This document shows positions 1 through 64,000 of a stretch of 64,000 nt of DNA, one piece after another. The DNA is from Fratercula arctica (Eukaryota > Chordata > Aves > Charadriiformes > Alcidae), in the NCBI GenBank assembly GCA_947846985.1, contig CANTUZ010000004.1, positions 6,004,927-6,068,926 on the forward strand. The letters are read 5' to 3'. A model generated the notes under the pieces. It saw only the letters and a program-made list of their open reading frames with translations, was not told where the DNA came from and did no database searches. The position numbers and the translations under genes are program-made. The number at the start of each line of letters is the position of its first letter. Position 1 is the stretch's first letter.

Positions 1-3000
1 AAGATCAGAGCGCAAGAGAGTGGCAGTAACAAAGATAAGCATTTAAAGCTCCACAGTCCCTAATAACAGGGACATTCATCTTGACTTGGAGAAAGGAAGC
101 CTCATCCCTCATCTTTTCTCTGCATGAGTGTTCCTCCATGATTGCTCAGAGGGAAGATACTGGATGTTTTCTTTCTTGGGAACAAGATGTCAAGGGATCA
201 CAAGAAGTATGTAACAGAGAGAGCTTACAGCAACAGCTCTTCAGAAGGACCAACTGTGAATATAGTGCAGCTGATCAACCGATAGTCACTGCTGTTATAT
301 CTCCACAGAGTCACAGGTTGTGTAGAGATTTGAGGGCAGCTGACATTACATGATTATTTAAGTAGGGAAATAAAATAAAAACAACTATTTAGCAGATAAT
401 CTATTCTGTTCTTTTATTGCTGTTTAGATAACTGTTAATAACAGCAGCAAAAAATTGTGTAGCAAAGTACTTGTGAAATACAAATATTTGTCTCTTGTAT
501 TCTGCCACCTCTCTCAGAAAGCACAATTGTGTGAATTTGGCATTATTTTTTGGATGATGACAACAATCACTGTGTTATAGCTGTGTTTTCATGGAGCAGT
601 TTGAAATATGATACTCTCTCTCATGACCCTCAATGTCTTTAATCCATGCCTCCGAAATTCAAACACTCCAACAGTTGTCAGTACTCAAATATTTAATTAA
701 TTCAGCCGACATTTTTATGTCTTAGGGCTTTTGAATGTAGAAGTTAAAGCTTTCAGCAGTTTGCAAGCAGATGAGTGTTGACAGGTAGGAGTTGTACCCC
801 TCCTTCCTCTCTCCCCCAACCCTTGAGTATCTAAAGAGAAAGACTTCTGCTTTCAAAGGATGGTTTTGAGCTTGTCTGAAACAGATTAATAGTGTCCTTC
901 AGAAATTAACCATGGAGACCATGGTACTTGATGACTACGGATAAGAGCTTTCAGCAGGTGCCAGTAGAGGGCAACAGTATGACTTCATATCAACACGACA
1001 CACCTGAAAAGGACTGGCTTTGAGCAGCTGCTATGTACTGTAGAAGTCCCAAAAATCTCCGCTGTTCCAAAAATCGAGTTTCCTACATAACACAGACTGC
1101 GAGCTCTAACTTGACATTGATGCTTGATGACATCCTGTTTTTCTACATTATATAAACAACTTCTCATGCACTTGTGCCACCGATAATTGTCAGCAAAACA
1201 ACCTAAAAGATGACTCCAAGTAATTTTACTGTTGCTCTTACATTTTCTTTTACCTATCTTCATAGCCTGTACGTCCAAAATACATACAAGTGCCCTTGTC
1301 CTTACATAAGCAACTGTTTCCCCTGTGCATACGCATCTTTTAAATACGTAACTTACCTTCTACCACAAAGAATCAAAGAATTTCAGGATTTTACAAAATT
1401 AACTGTGGGCCACTTAAAACAAATCTGTGCTTGCAACAGCCATGTTTCTTAGAATAAATTTCTTAGTCTTTCTGTAACCAGTGCAAAGACGAGTTTATGC
1501 CACTGTGTAAGACATATATGGATATTGGTAATTTTTTTAAAATAAAAATTACTTCTATTTTAAGATGATTTGATCTGTGAGCAAGAATAAGACTCCCCTC
1601 ATTTTACATCAGCCATGTGAAAATGTGATGTCTAATTTTAACTAGTTGTTCTGAATCTCAATAAAAGTAAGGATAAAAGAAAATTAGGATGAATCGCTCT
1701 CTGGAACGGGCCTGACTGTTGCCTGTCTCCGAACTGAATGAGCTGCCCTCTGTCAGTGCATGCTTTTCTCTATTTACTGTTTCAGGAGCGTAGGCAACTA
1801 ATTCACATTAGATGTCTGAACTTATGGACAGCAGGTTTTGGCAAGATTATTACAATCCTACTTACTAACTTCTCTAACTCTGGTAAAAATTAACTTCCCT
1901 CCTTGCTTTAGAACTAGACTAGGCAAACGTTATTCATGCTACCAGTCAGTTGCTTGTAAGAATGATCCCAATAACAGATTCATCAACGAGACCGTATTTT
2001 TCCTACAATGCCTTTTCGTTGCAGTTCTTAGTAGACTAAGTTTTCAAAGGTATTATTTCACAAAGTGAGGGTGGTTGGTTGTTTGGGGTTTTTTTAAAAT
2101 GTGATTTATATAAAACAAATATGGATAATGTGGAGGCAAAATCTTTTAACTTCCAAATACACTACAAAGATTTAACCCTAACGCTTCGCATTTGGAAAAT
2201 ATCTGAAAAAAGGCCTGACCTTCTATGTTATTGTTTGCAACTCTGCCATTAAACCACAACTGAGACTACGATCTGCCCTTTTCTCTAAAACATTTCACCA
2301 GGTTTTCTACTTCAGTATAGTATCAAAATCCAGTAGGCACATTAAATACATCTTCATTTGACAGCTTGTCCAGTCAACATGCCCAGAAGTAATGTCGTGA
2401 ATGCAACAATAACTACGAATAATTGCTATCATTAAAATAGCAAAACATTCAAGTAAGTCAGACATAATAAATGCTACGGTTACCCTCAAGTTACAGCGGA
2501 CTGTCATGTCCCTGCTGTCCAAGAGCAAACTGCTCAACACATTAATGGCACTTCTGTACAAATAACCTCAAATAAATAATCCATGGATAAATTGCAGTGG
2601 ATTTAATATAATTCAAAGTCTAGACATTCTACTTCGAGATTTTGTATGAACAAAAACAAAGCTTTTAACATAATAAAAATAAATTTAACCCTAATACAAG
2701 GATTATGAAAAACAATACCATGCTTGAAAACCATATGGGACTTTGATCTGAAAACATGTCATGACAGAATTGATATCTTTTTTTCCCCTCAAGTGTGTAC
2801 ATCTCTAGCTTGAGATCACAATACCTACTAGACCTCAATATAGCATAAAAAGTTAAACACCAGATTCTTTCATCCCAGTTCAACTCAGGATGGATAGTTT
2901 CCTGAGACACTTGTAATCAAAGGTGCTGCAAGGCAATATTTACAGCGAGTTTACTACCCAGATTTCCCAAACTCTGATACCCCAGGAGCAAAACAATTAA

Positions 3001-6000
3001 GAAACAAAACCAAAATACATATTAGTTCTTCAGGACTTCAGTGGCTAGAGCTAGACATTTAATACAGACTTTGAGACACAATAATTCAAATTAGTCTCAC
3101 GTGTTGCTATTTTCACACTGTATTTTGCATTCCCTCTAGTCAGTTTAGCCACAAAAAAAACAATTACAAAATCAGGCAGAAACCTGATATAAACGCCAAT
3201 GTTAGTGATTACTTTGTAACAATGACCTCAAGCAAGATCAAACAAATACGTACTTTACAGGTGACAAATATATTCCCAACAAATGAGACAAACAAAACAT
3301 GCAACAGAGAAATAGTCCTCGCGAAGAAATTAACAAAGGTGTCTGAAGAGACCAGCAAAGCAAAAAAGAAAGAGAGGCAAAAAGAAGAGGGCCAACAGCA
3401 CGCTAAAGTATGCATTTGATGAACTACACATTCAGTTTTGGAAGCAGTCTCACAGGGCTCTTTCAAACTATACATGAGCATTACTTCCCTTTCATTCTGT
3501 TAAATTTGGAGTCATATTTACTGTCCCCATTCCCGTGTAGCTTGCTTGGTCACTTATATGCAATTGTCAGGTATGTACGTTAGCCTTCATGTACAAATTC
3601 CCTGGCTTTCTGTCTTTATTGGAACTAAACTGCTTTATTAAGAAATTAAGAATTTGAATTACACAGCGAAATTATCAAGGGTTTTTTCTATACTTTTTAA
3701 TCTATCTATGCTTGGTCAGTTGTGGTATTCGGTGCCACTGGTCTAGGTCAGCACTCGCAAACATCAGAGAAAGACTTATAACAGACTGCACTGAACATCA
3801 GATCATGTGCAGTGTGTGTAACTTAAAAGGAATTGTTTTCTTTAAAAAAAAAAAAAACAACAAACAAATAATTATGGCAATGCGGTCCCTCAGAATCTTC
3901 CACAGATCATTTACCACCTTCTAAATATAGCTCCTTTGCAGATGTTGAAATACTTATTATACAGATTAGAAGACCATTTCTTAAGATATATGTATGTGAG
4001 AGTGTTATTTCAAAATGTCAATTTTCAGAACAATTATGGTGAAGTATAATCCTTTTTAAAGGCCTAACTTCAGACTGGGGCAGGGGAAAGGGGGACCAAG
4101 GGAGACTCCACCATCACCCAACTGCGGGTGGAAAAAAGGCAGCTCACCTGGGGAGGAATTTGGAGGCAAGGGGGCCATCTGGATCACACACGCAACACTC
4201 CGTACCAGGTGATCAACAGGGCAGCCCCAAATGGGAATTGCAAGGAGGCTTTTTTAGTCAGAGATAACGTGGGGTGATGACAGCATTCAACAGCAAGTTA
4301 AGGATGGGCAAAAGGTTAACGGATACAACAAAATTATAATCTGTGACATATGCTTTAGAACATTATCTGTTCATATAAAGCACGTGACAGCTTTACACAT
4401 TTATCCTCAGCTGCTGTTGCTCTGTACACAGTGTTCCCATCGAATTGAAAAGGAAGCTTGTGTCCTTAACTGTACAGAACTCAGTTAATGCACTATAGAA
4501 ATACCTACTCACACACAAAGAAACCTAAGTACACAGAACTGAATTTCTCCCACATGAGAAGAACTTCATTAGGAATTAAAATCAAGCTAAATAGGAACTC
4601 AAGGAACCAAGTGATACCAACAGAACTTAACTGAGAAAATGCCAGAAAACCAATTATTGAATGAAGATTAAATATTCACACTTTAAGAAAATATTCAGTA
4701 AATTTCACCACCTTGGTGCTGTACAGCATGTCAAATGGCCCTTGAGAAGACAATCTTCTCTTCAACGTAATAAATTTCCTCTTGCATAGATGTGGCAGTT
4801 CTCTAGATACTGAGTAGCATTTTCAAAAGCATTTAATACCTTAGTTAGGTCTCAAGCATTTTTATAATTTTGACCAGAAATTCTAGGAAAGGAAAGTAAC
4901 GGGAGAGTAACCGAGAAGCTTGGCCAGCTGCTCTCTTTACAACACCTGGACTGGTCTTAATCTGGACTAGACAATAAAAACAGTTATCTGACATATACAA
5001 AATTCTGACCTGCCTGATTTTCAACCATTAAACACTCAAAATTCAGCACTTCAGAAGGTACAAAAGTGTACCCACACAGAAGGAGCTTTCTCATGCCAAG
5101 AACTAAACAACTTTGTGATTTGAAAGATAAAATACTTGCGGATATCAGCTGAGACAAGACCCAGAAACATCGAATATATGTGTAATTTTAGACTCATCGT
5201 CAGCCAGATAAAAGAAGGGATAGCTTTTTGACTGCTCTGAGGAGAGCAATCCTGTTGCTGAGAGAAATGGAAAGACAGTACTCAGTTATGGGTCAATTAG
5301 ACACATTTCTTATGCATTCCCCATTTTAACCAACATTCAAACTTGGCAGACTCTGAGGATGAGAGATTAAATATTATGCAGTTATGCATTTCCCATTCAC
5401 TAAAAATGGACATATATTTCATAAGAAAAAAACCTCAAATGCTATTCTTCTCAAAATAAGGGAAAACCAGATTGCTTTAACCATTTTTTTTTCCCCTGAG
5501 TACTTAGCCATGCCTTAATCTTTGAGGCACGGAAGCGGTATTTTCATAGCTGAGAAGGTTTGTTTTCTCCGAAGTTTTGGGTTTATTCAGAGAATTCAGA
5601 TTACCTGTAGTTAAGACCAATAGTCAAAAGGTTTGTCCTATGTGGTCTATAAAAATTATCATGATATAACTGACGGTTTATCTCTTTGTAACTAAATGAA
5701 TTATAAAGACTAGTAAAAGACCCTACAAAATAAGGCGGCTATCTGAATCTGTACAGTAAAGCCTGAACTACCATTATTTATTACTTACAGACTTTCATCA
5801 GTTCCACAGTGGTATTAAGATTTTAGTCACAAATAAAAACCCGACACACTTACTTCACAGAATAAAACAGTTTCATTCTTTGCATCTATTAGTGGAATTA
5901 AGCAGTTTGCTTTCCCTGCGAATGGAGCAAAGCGAATGGAGCATTAACATCCATGACTTCAGTGAACCCAACAGTCAACCAAATCTTTTAAAGTATATGC

Positions 6001-7217
6001 ATCAATCAACCAGTAATTCATTTGATCTAAAGATGTCACTAGAATTCAAATAATCTATCCCTTATAAGAACATTTCTTCATTCGTGGAAGTAGCCAACAA
6101 GAAGCTGACAGCTGCATGAAACTTTACAGGTGCTTTGAACGATTTAACTGTTGTCTGGAGATAAATAGGACAATGATGTATAAACTGAAAGGTTTAGAAA
6201 TGCAGAATGCTTACCTTTGAGGCCTTCTGCAAGCTCCTTTAAATTCGGTAGATAAAAGAGAGATCATTTATAAGTTATTGAATAGAAACAATCTATCTGT
6301 AGACATTTGCAAGCTGTTCACTGACTAGATACAGATACATTTTTTCACATACTTCATTGTGATATAAGAGGAAGTTCCCTCAAGCTTCCCTTTTATCTTT
6401 TTTTTTTTAATGTAGGAAAATATAAATTACTTATAAGATAATTTGCCAGATTCGCTAGAATGAGGATCCTGGCTGTACATTATTTCTAATGTACATGAAC
6501 AAACAGTTGCCTGTTTAGCTATTAAAACTTTAGAGATATATTTTATATGGTAATAAAAAGCAGTTGTACTGTACTTCAACTCACTACTTCCTTCAACTAC
6601 TCTGAAGTCTTCTATGTTCATAGATGACTGAACTACTGTTAATAACCAAAGACTTTTATTATAACCCTACAACTAATATTTTTTTTTGGTTACTCAGGAA
6701 TTTTTACATGAAAGTGCAAAACGCGGACCTAGATTTTTATACAGTTGGACCTTAAATATGATTTTAAATATGCTCAAATGCCTAGTTAATCAAATTGTAG
6801 AAATGTGACTACAATGACAAGTTAGGACCATAGAGATCAGGCTCTCAATGTAGAGACATCTCAAGAAGGCAATCAGCACCTGAAGTTATAAGGGACAAGT
6901 ATGAGGAAATGTTTTCATGAGCTTATTAAAGAGTCTTTAATTATGGAAATGGAAATTGAAAAGGTAAGCTTAACTGTGTTGACACAAAGGATATGGAAGT
7001 CCACAGTCTGAATGCTTTTTGCTGTTTCAATGTAATCTCTTGGTATTACGTTTGACTCGTGTATATGGAAAAGAACCTTCTCAACTTGCACTTTATAAAA
7101 TAAAGTGGCTTTTTCCACATACCAGAGAATAGAACATGTAAGAATGCCACATTAAGTCGCAGCTTTTAAATGGCATAGAATAGAAACATTCATCTTCTCA
7201 GAAAATATTTAGGACAG

Positions 7218-7381
7218 ATCATAGAATGGTTTGGGTTGGAAGGGACATTTAAAGGCCATCTAGTCCAACCCCCCTGCAATGAGCAGGGACATCTTCAACT
7301 CGATCAGGTTGCTCAGAGCCCCGTCCAACCTGGCCTTGAATGTTTTCAGGGATGGGGCATTGACCACCTCTCTGGGCAACT
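7218..7381 (-). mobile_element. CR1 LINE, 5'-truncated 3' end
   Basis: The plus strand reads ATCATAGAATGGTTTGGGTT, then GGAAGGGACATTTAAAGGCC, and on through GAGCAGGGACATCTTC to CTCTCTGGGCAAC. This is the reverse complement of the well-known avian CR1 3' end, whose sense strand terminates in ATTCTATGAT. The element is on the minus strand, the same sense as PRDM5, and is truncated at about 164 bases as usual for CR1. Divergence from the remembered consensus looks low, so it is a comparatively young copy. Confidence 0.95.
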
Positions 7382-8509
7382 GCGAAGTCATGCATCTGAG
7401 CAAGACGTACAGTCATAGTTATCTTACTGGCTTTTTATCAGGACTTTGACTATCTGTGATGGAAAAGTAAAATAAGGTTACATTTTAACCTATATTTGCA
7501 TGTATAAGTATTTTCTGGAAGACATGTATGGTCACTAGTTGTCCCTCACCAGTCCCTATGTAACGGAGTACAATTAGAACGCTTTAGTCCCTTAACTCAA
7601 AAATAAATTTACCTGCAAATACAAAATACCTCACAACAACTTTCATTGTTGCACAACTTGATGTGCTACGTCCCAAAGATGGAAGGGATTACGATACAAC
7701 TAATTAGGAAAGCAACCATATAACTATCAGACAGACAAAATGCATGTGTGTGTATGTAAATTCCATAGGCGCACACAAACACGCACACACGAGACCACAA
7801 TTAACAGATTTAAATAGCTACGTGTAAGGCAACTGCAAAGCTACACAAACCGCAGCCAGTAACCGTTAACGCTGAAACTTGCTTGAAACTTTAGGGAAGT
7901 AATTGGCCTCCTGGCCCCACTTTTCAAGCCCAAGAAGCAGCCCATAGAATTTCTTTTACAATTTATGAACGAGCCAAGGAATTTATATCACAGTCAGAGG
8001 ATTCTTTTGCTGAATTAACCTCAGCTCCCTCTGACCCTAAGAAGTCATAAACCAACAGGATACAGCAGAGGGAGAATGTGCTATAGTGTTTCAGCTGACC
8101 TACAGAGCGCCGTCTCTGTCATGCCAAGGCTGGAAACCCAGATGATGAATTACAGAGCAAAATGCTAGGTTCAGATGCAAACATCAACCCCTTCCCTCCA
8201 TACATGCACATGCAGACATGTTCACTCACCCCAAACCAGCTCAGTTTCTGCAAAAGGCCAAGTACTGTTAGGGCTCATTTACAGAGTCTTACTCTAAGAT
8301 AAAAGAGGGAAGAAAACTGCTTATTGAGGAAGCATGCATACATCTGCGAGTAACAATATCTAAGAACACATGCTGTGTACTAAAGAAAAGCCAAAAACCC
8401 ATTGAGCTTCTCTTTTTGTATATGCATTATTAAGTATATCAAGAGTACAATTCCAAAGCAGAACCAGGGGAGTAACCAAGAATCTCAGCTTTTCTAAAGA
8501 ACAGACTTA

Positions 8510-8516
<7 letters not shown>

Positions 8517-8544
<28 letters not shown>
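8517..8544 (+). repeat. 28-base A homopolymer
   Basis: An uninterrupted A run in intron 13, which is poly-U in the PRDM5 transcript. Confidence 0.97.
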
Positions 8545-8550
<6 letters not shown>

Positions 8551-8879
8551 TACAACTCTTTTGAAAGAACTCTGCCTGGCTTTATTTTGTAAATACGGAA
8601 CAAAACCTCTTATTCTAAGTAGCCAATAAAGCAATGTCTAGCTGACCAGCTGACCTCAGGCCCACTGGACATTGGACAATTTCCTCTTGATTAGTCTGCA
8701 CGTATTATGATCATGAATAGCTTGGCTGAAGTCTTCAGGTACAGCACAGTCAAAACCACCTCTCCGGAAGTATGTGAATCGAAATCTGGCATTTTCTCAC
8801 TAAACCTCACATAAGGCATTTTGACTTATAATTTACAGATATTTTTTTCCAAACCACAAGTCACAACTTAGCAGCAACT

Positions 8880-8914
8880 CCCCCCTCCCCTCCCTCTCCC
8901 CCCTCCCCCCCCCC
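8880..8914 (+). repeat. C-rich tract (G-rich on gene sense strand)
   Basis: Runs of 4 to 10 C separated by single T or TCT spacers. The transcribed RNA would have at least four G tracts. Confidence 0.9.
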
Positions 8915-11453
8915 AATTTCATCAGGATAATCAAGAAATGGTCAGGAATCACAATAGAATGACATCAAAAACAACCATGAAAATGCATTTCAGTTGATTC
9001 TCACAGTGAAAGATGCGAATCGCAAAATTCTCCACCAAAAATGTGATTGACATCACAATAGCAGATAGACTGGAAGAAGAAAGGATCAGAGTTTATTTAC
9101 CACAGGTCATTATAAATGAATCTACCAAGACATTTCTCCTGAATTAGTAACTCTCTTCAAAATGAGCGCTTCCAGCTTTTTAGATAAAGAAAGAGGCCTT
9201 GAAAGTTTCCCTCCTTCTGCAGTGTTATTCTTTCGTAAGTTTTTTTCACACTGCATGTTCCCCAAATTCCAATGTGTATCATCTCCTGGCAAGGTAGTTT
9301 CTCCCATTGTATTTAATTTACAAATGTACTGGAAATCTTCAGTGCCCTCCTACTTCAAGTAAGTTCAAAATGTCATAGTTTACTGCTTCTCATATAATAG
9401 TGGCTACAAATTTTGCAAGGCTCTATAGTCAAGGTTAGAGGTCTCTGGTGTGTGGTTTCATGAAACTCACCTTAGCCTAACTCCTAAATTTAGGAAAGCC
9501 TGCTTGAGAGAGCTGAAACATTAAATGTAACTGGTAGCAGCACGTGTGAAAAGCATTTTCACTCAGACAGCTATAAAGCATTTTCCCAAGAGCTATCTGC
9601 ACTATTCAACTCAAAAAACTAGGGCCTTTCTATTCTGTGCGAACTGATATGTAATCACTCATAGTACACAGAAAACATACCTAAAAAGTTTAAAGGAAAA
9701 GGCCTGTGAAATAAGGAAGAACAACCTAGATCACTAGTAAGGGCAATAAAGCAGACTTGCCTGCAAAAAACATTGGAATGTGAATCTGCAGATTTTAATG
9801 AAGAATCAGAGTAACAGTTTGATATTCCTTTAAGCATTTAAAAAAAAAAAAGTCCTAATTTTCTTGAAAGTCTAGTAAGCCAAAATACCAGAAAATTAAA
9901 GTGTAGTGTAGTTCCTCATGGGATGGCATGGTGAAGGCAAAGAAACATCCATAATTAAAACAGTGAAACAACTTCATGAAAAAAGTTAGCATGGATTAGA
10001 AATCAAGGCAGTCATATTCCTGGAAGACTGGGCTGATGTGCCGAGTGACTAATTAACAATACTATTGAATTGCTTCCTTTTACTCCTGTCTACCTGATCC
10101 ATTAAAGTACAGCCCAGGTGGGCAAGTGATTTGTCCTTCCAAAAGGCACAGTCCCTAAAGCGTTCTCTAAATCCTCATACCACATGCTCCATAAGCATTG
10201 GCTTGGTTGGCTTTTTTTTTTCTTCTTCCTCTTCTCTGCATCTTCAGGAAGTCAAAAAAAAAAAGAAGAGAAACCCACAGCTTACAGGACAGAAGACTGA
10301 AGAGAAAAACAGAACAGGTGAGATTTGTCAGGAAGGACTCTGAAAGGAGTTGATAAGGTGAAGTCGCAGAAGAACAAGAATAAAGAGGAGGAATGGACAG
10401 AACTGCTGCATTGCAATTCTGGGTCTTGCCAGCTTTGACCTTCAGTGTCTTTTGTGTCTAGGATTATACAGTATATGCGAACCACCTGAGCAGAACGCAT
10501 AAACACTGGCTTATACGTATATATTTTTATACAGCTGCTATGAGGGATAAATGTTCCAAATGTGGAATTTAGTAAAGAATAACAGCTAAAGGTAAAAGTC
10601 AATTATAGTCTTTTATCCTGACCACAGGACCAGGATAAAAACTTGCTAGTGTCTACAGCAGTCAAGTCCAAAAATCACCATATATCAAAAACTAGTAAAA
10701 TCTGTAATCTTAACAGGTGGTCTTGACAGATTGAAGTGATTAAGACTTTTCCAAACATAGTAGAAAGCCAAATGATTAAAAACACTAATTCTGTCATCTC
10801 CCTGCAAACCAAATTTGCTTATGCGAAGTGAATGGAATACCATAGGAAGGCTATTTGTTAACTGATGCTTTGACTGCCAGAGGCAAATCTATACCATTTT
10901 TTGTTGGAAACAAGTTATCACAAAGAAACTCCCTTCAGTTGCCTGCCACTTACTTGAAATGAAAACATAAGCTCACAAAACGAGAACCATCAACATACAA
11001 CTAACGTACTTTCAGTGTTTCCAGAAGCACACATATAACATGACAGGAAAATGGTAATGCGATCTGGGTGGCAATATAAAAAAGTCACATTAACTCAGAC
11101 CCAGGCATATTAGGAGATCAACACAATGAGTCAGATGTTACAACAGAATATAAATTTTGAGTTAAAGCATACCTAAGGTAGAACATTCTAATTTGGGTAA
11201 CACAGAGGTTGTGATAAGGTCAGAAGTTACAGTATGAAATCAGAGTTTCAAAACACCTTCGAAGCGGCAGAGATGAATGATACATACAAATATTCATATA
11301 TATACATTCATGCATAACTACAGTTGAGAATAGAATCCAGTTTTACACATTAAGCAGGTAAAATGTCCGAAAGATGCTGCTAGGCCTATCTGTAAGTTTG
11401 CGTTGTTCTTTGTAGATAGACAAATTGTGGACTAACTTACAGATATCTTGTCA

Positions 11454-64000
<52,547 letters not shown>

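Noticed and set aside
7236..7418. 60-codon plus-strand frame
   Set aside because: Lies in the antisense strand of the CR1 fragment.

Overview
This window looks like bird nuclear DNA. It has an AT-rich, intron-dominated layout with GT-AG exons, long homopolymer tracts and a GC-rich CpG-island-like right end. It also carries CR1 LINE fragments, and one of them (7218-7381) has the typical avian CR1 3' end. The species cannot be fixed from the sequence alone.

The window contains one recognisable gene, read on the minus strand: PRDM5, a PR/SET-domain C2H2 zinc-finger transcriptional regulator. Thirteen coding exons were assembled by eye. They run from the right edge, where the ATG of MYVPDR occupies the last three bases, to 11501. 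Every junction keeps the reading frame (1537 coding bases, 512 complete codons plus one base). Exons 1-4 (63917-64000, 58797-58880, 48173-48295, 38017-38200) encode the PR domain and a poly-glutamate linker. Exons 5-13 (37142-37316, 35897-35989, 35493-35614, 33036-33115, 26575-26659, 25117-25274, 19862-19955, 14884-15044, 11501-11594) encode twelve zinc fingers. The gene is cut at both ends: the 5'UTR and probably a few N-terminal codons lie beyond base 64000, and the last fingers and the stop codon lie beyond base 1.

The rest is intron. It holds five CR1 fragments: two young-looking, two ancient and one doubtful. It also holds homopolymers and microsatellites, one clear local tandem duplication (about 28128-28310), G-runs able to form quadruplexes, and two purine/pyrimidine-skewed stretches in introns 2 and 3. 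I found no second protein gene, RNA gene, CRISPR array or operon. The other open frames, up to 157 codons, have no recognisable domain and look like chance.

The most interesting structure is in the exon layout. From exon 8/9 onward, one-finger exons (phase 0 to 1) alternate with two-finger exons (phase 1 to 0), and each type of boundary falls at the same place within the finger. This suggests that a three-finger exon pair was duplicated. I found no evidence of a novel biological system; the window is a standard vertebrate gene with a few local oddities. Residue numbers below count the M at 63998-64000 as residue 1.
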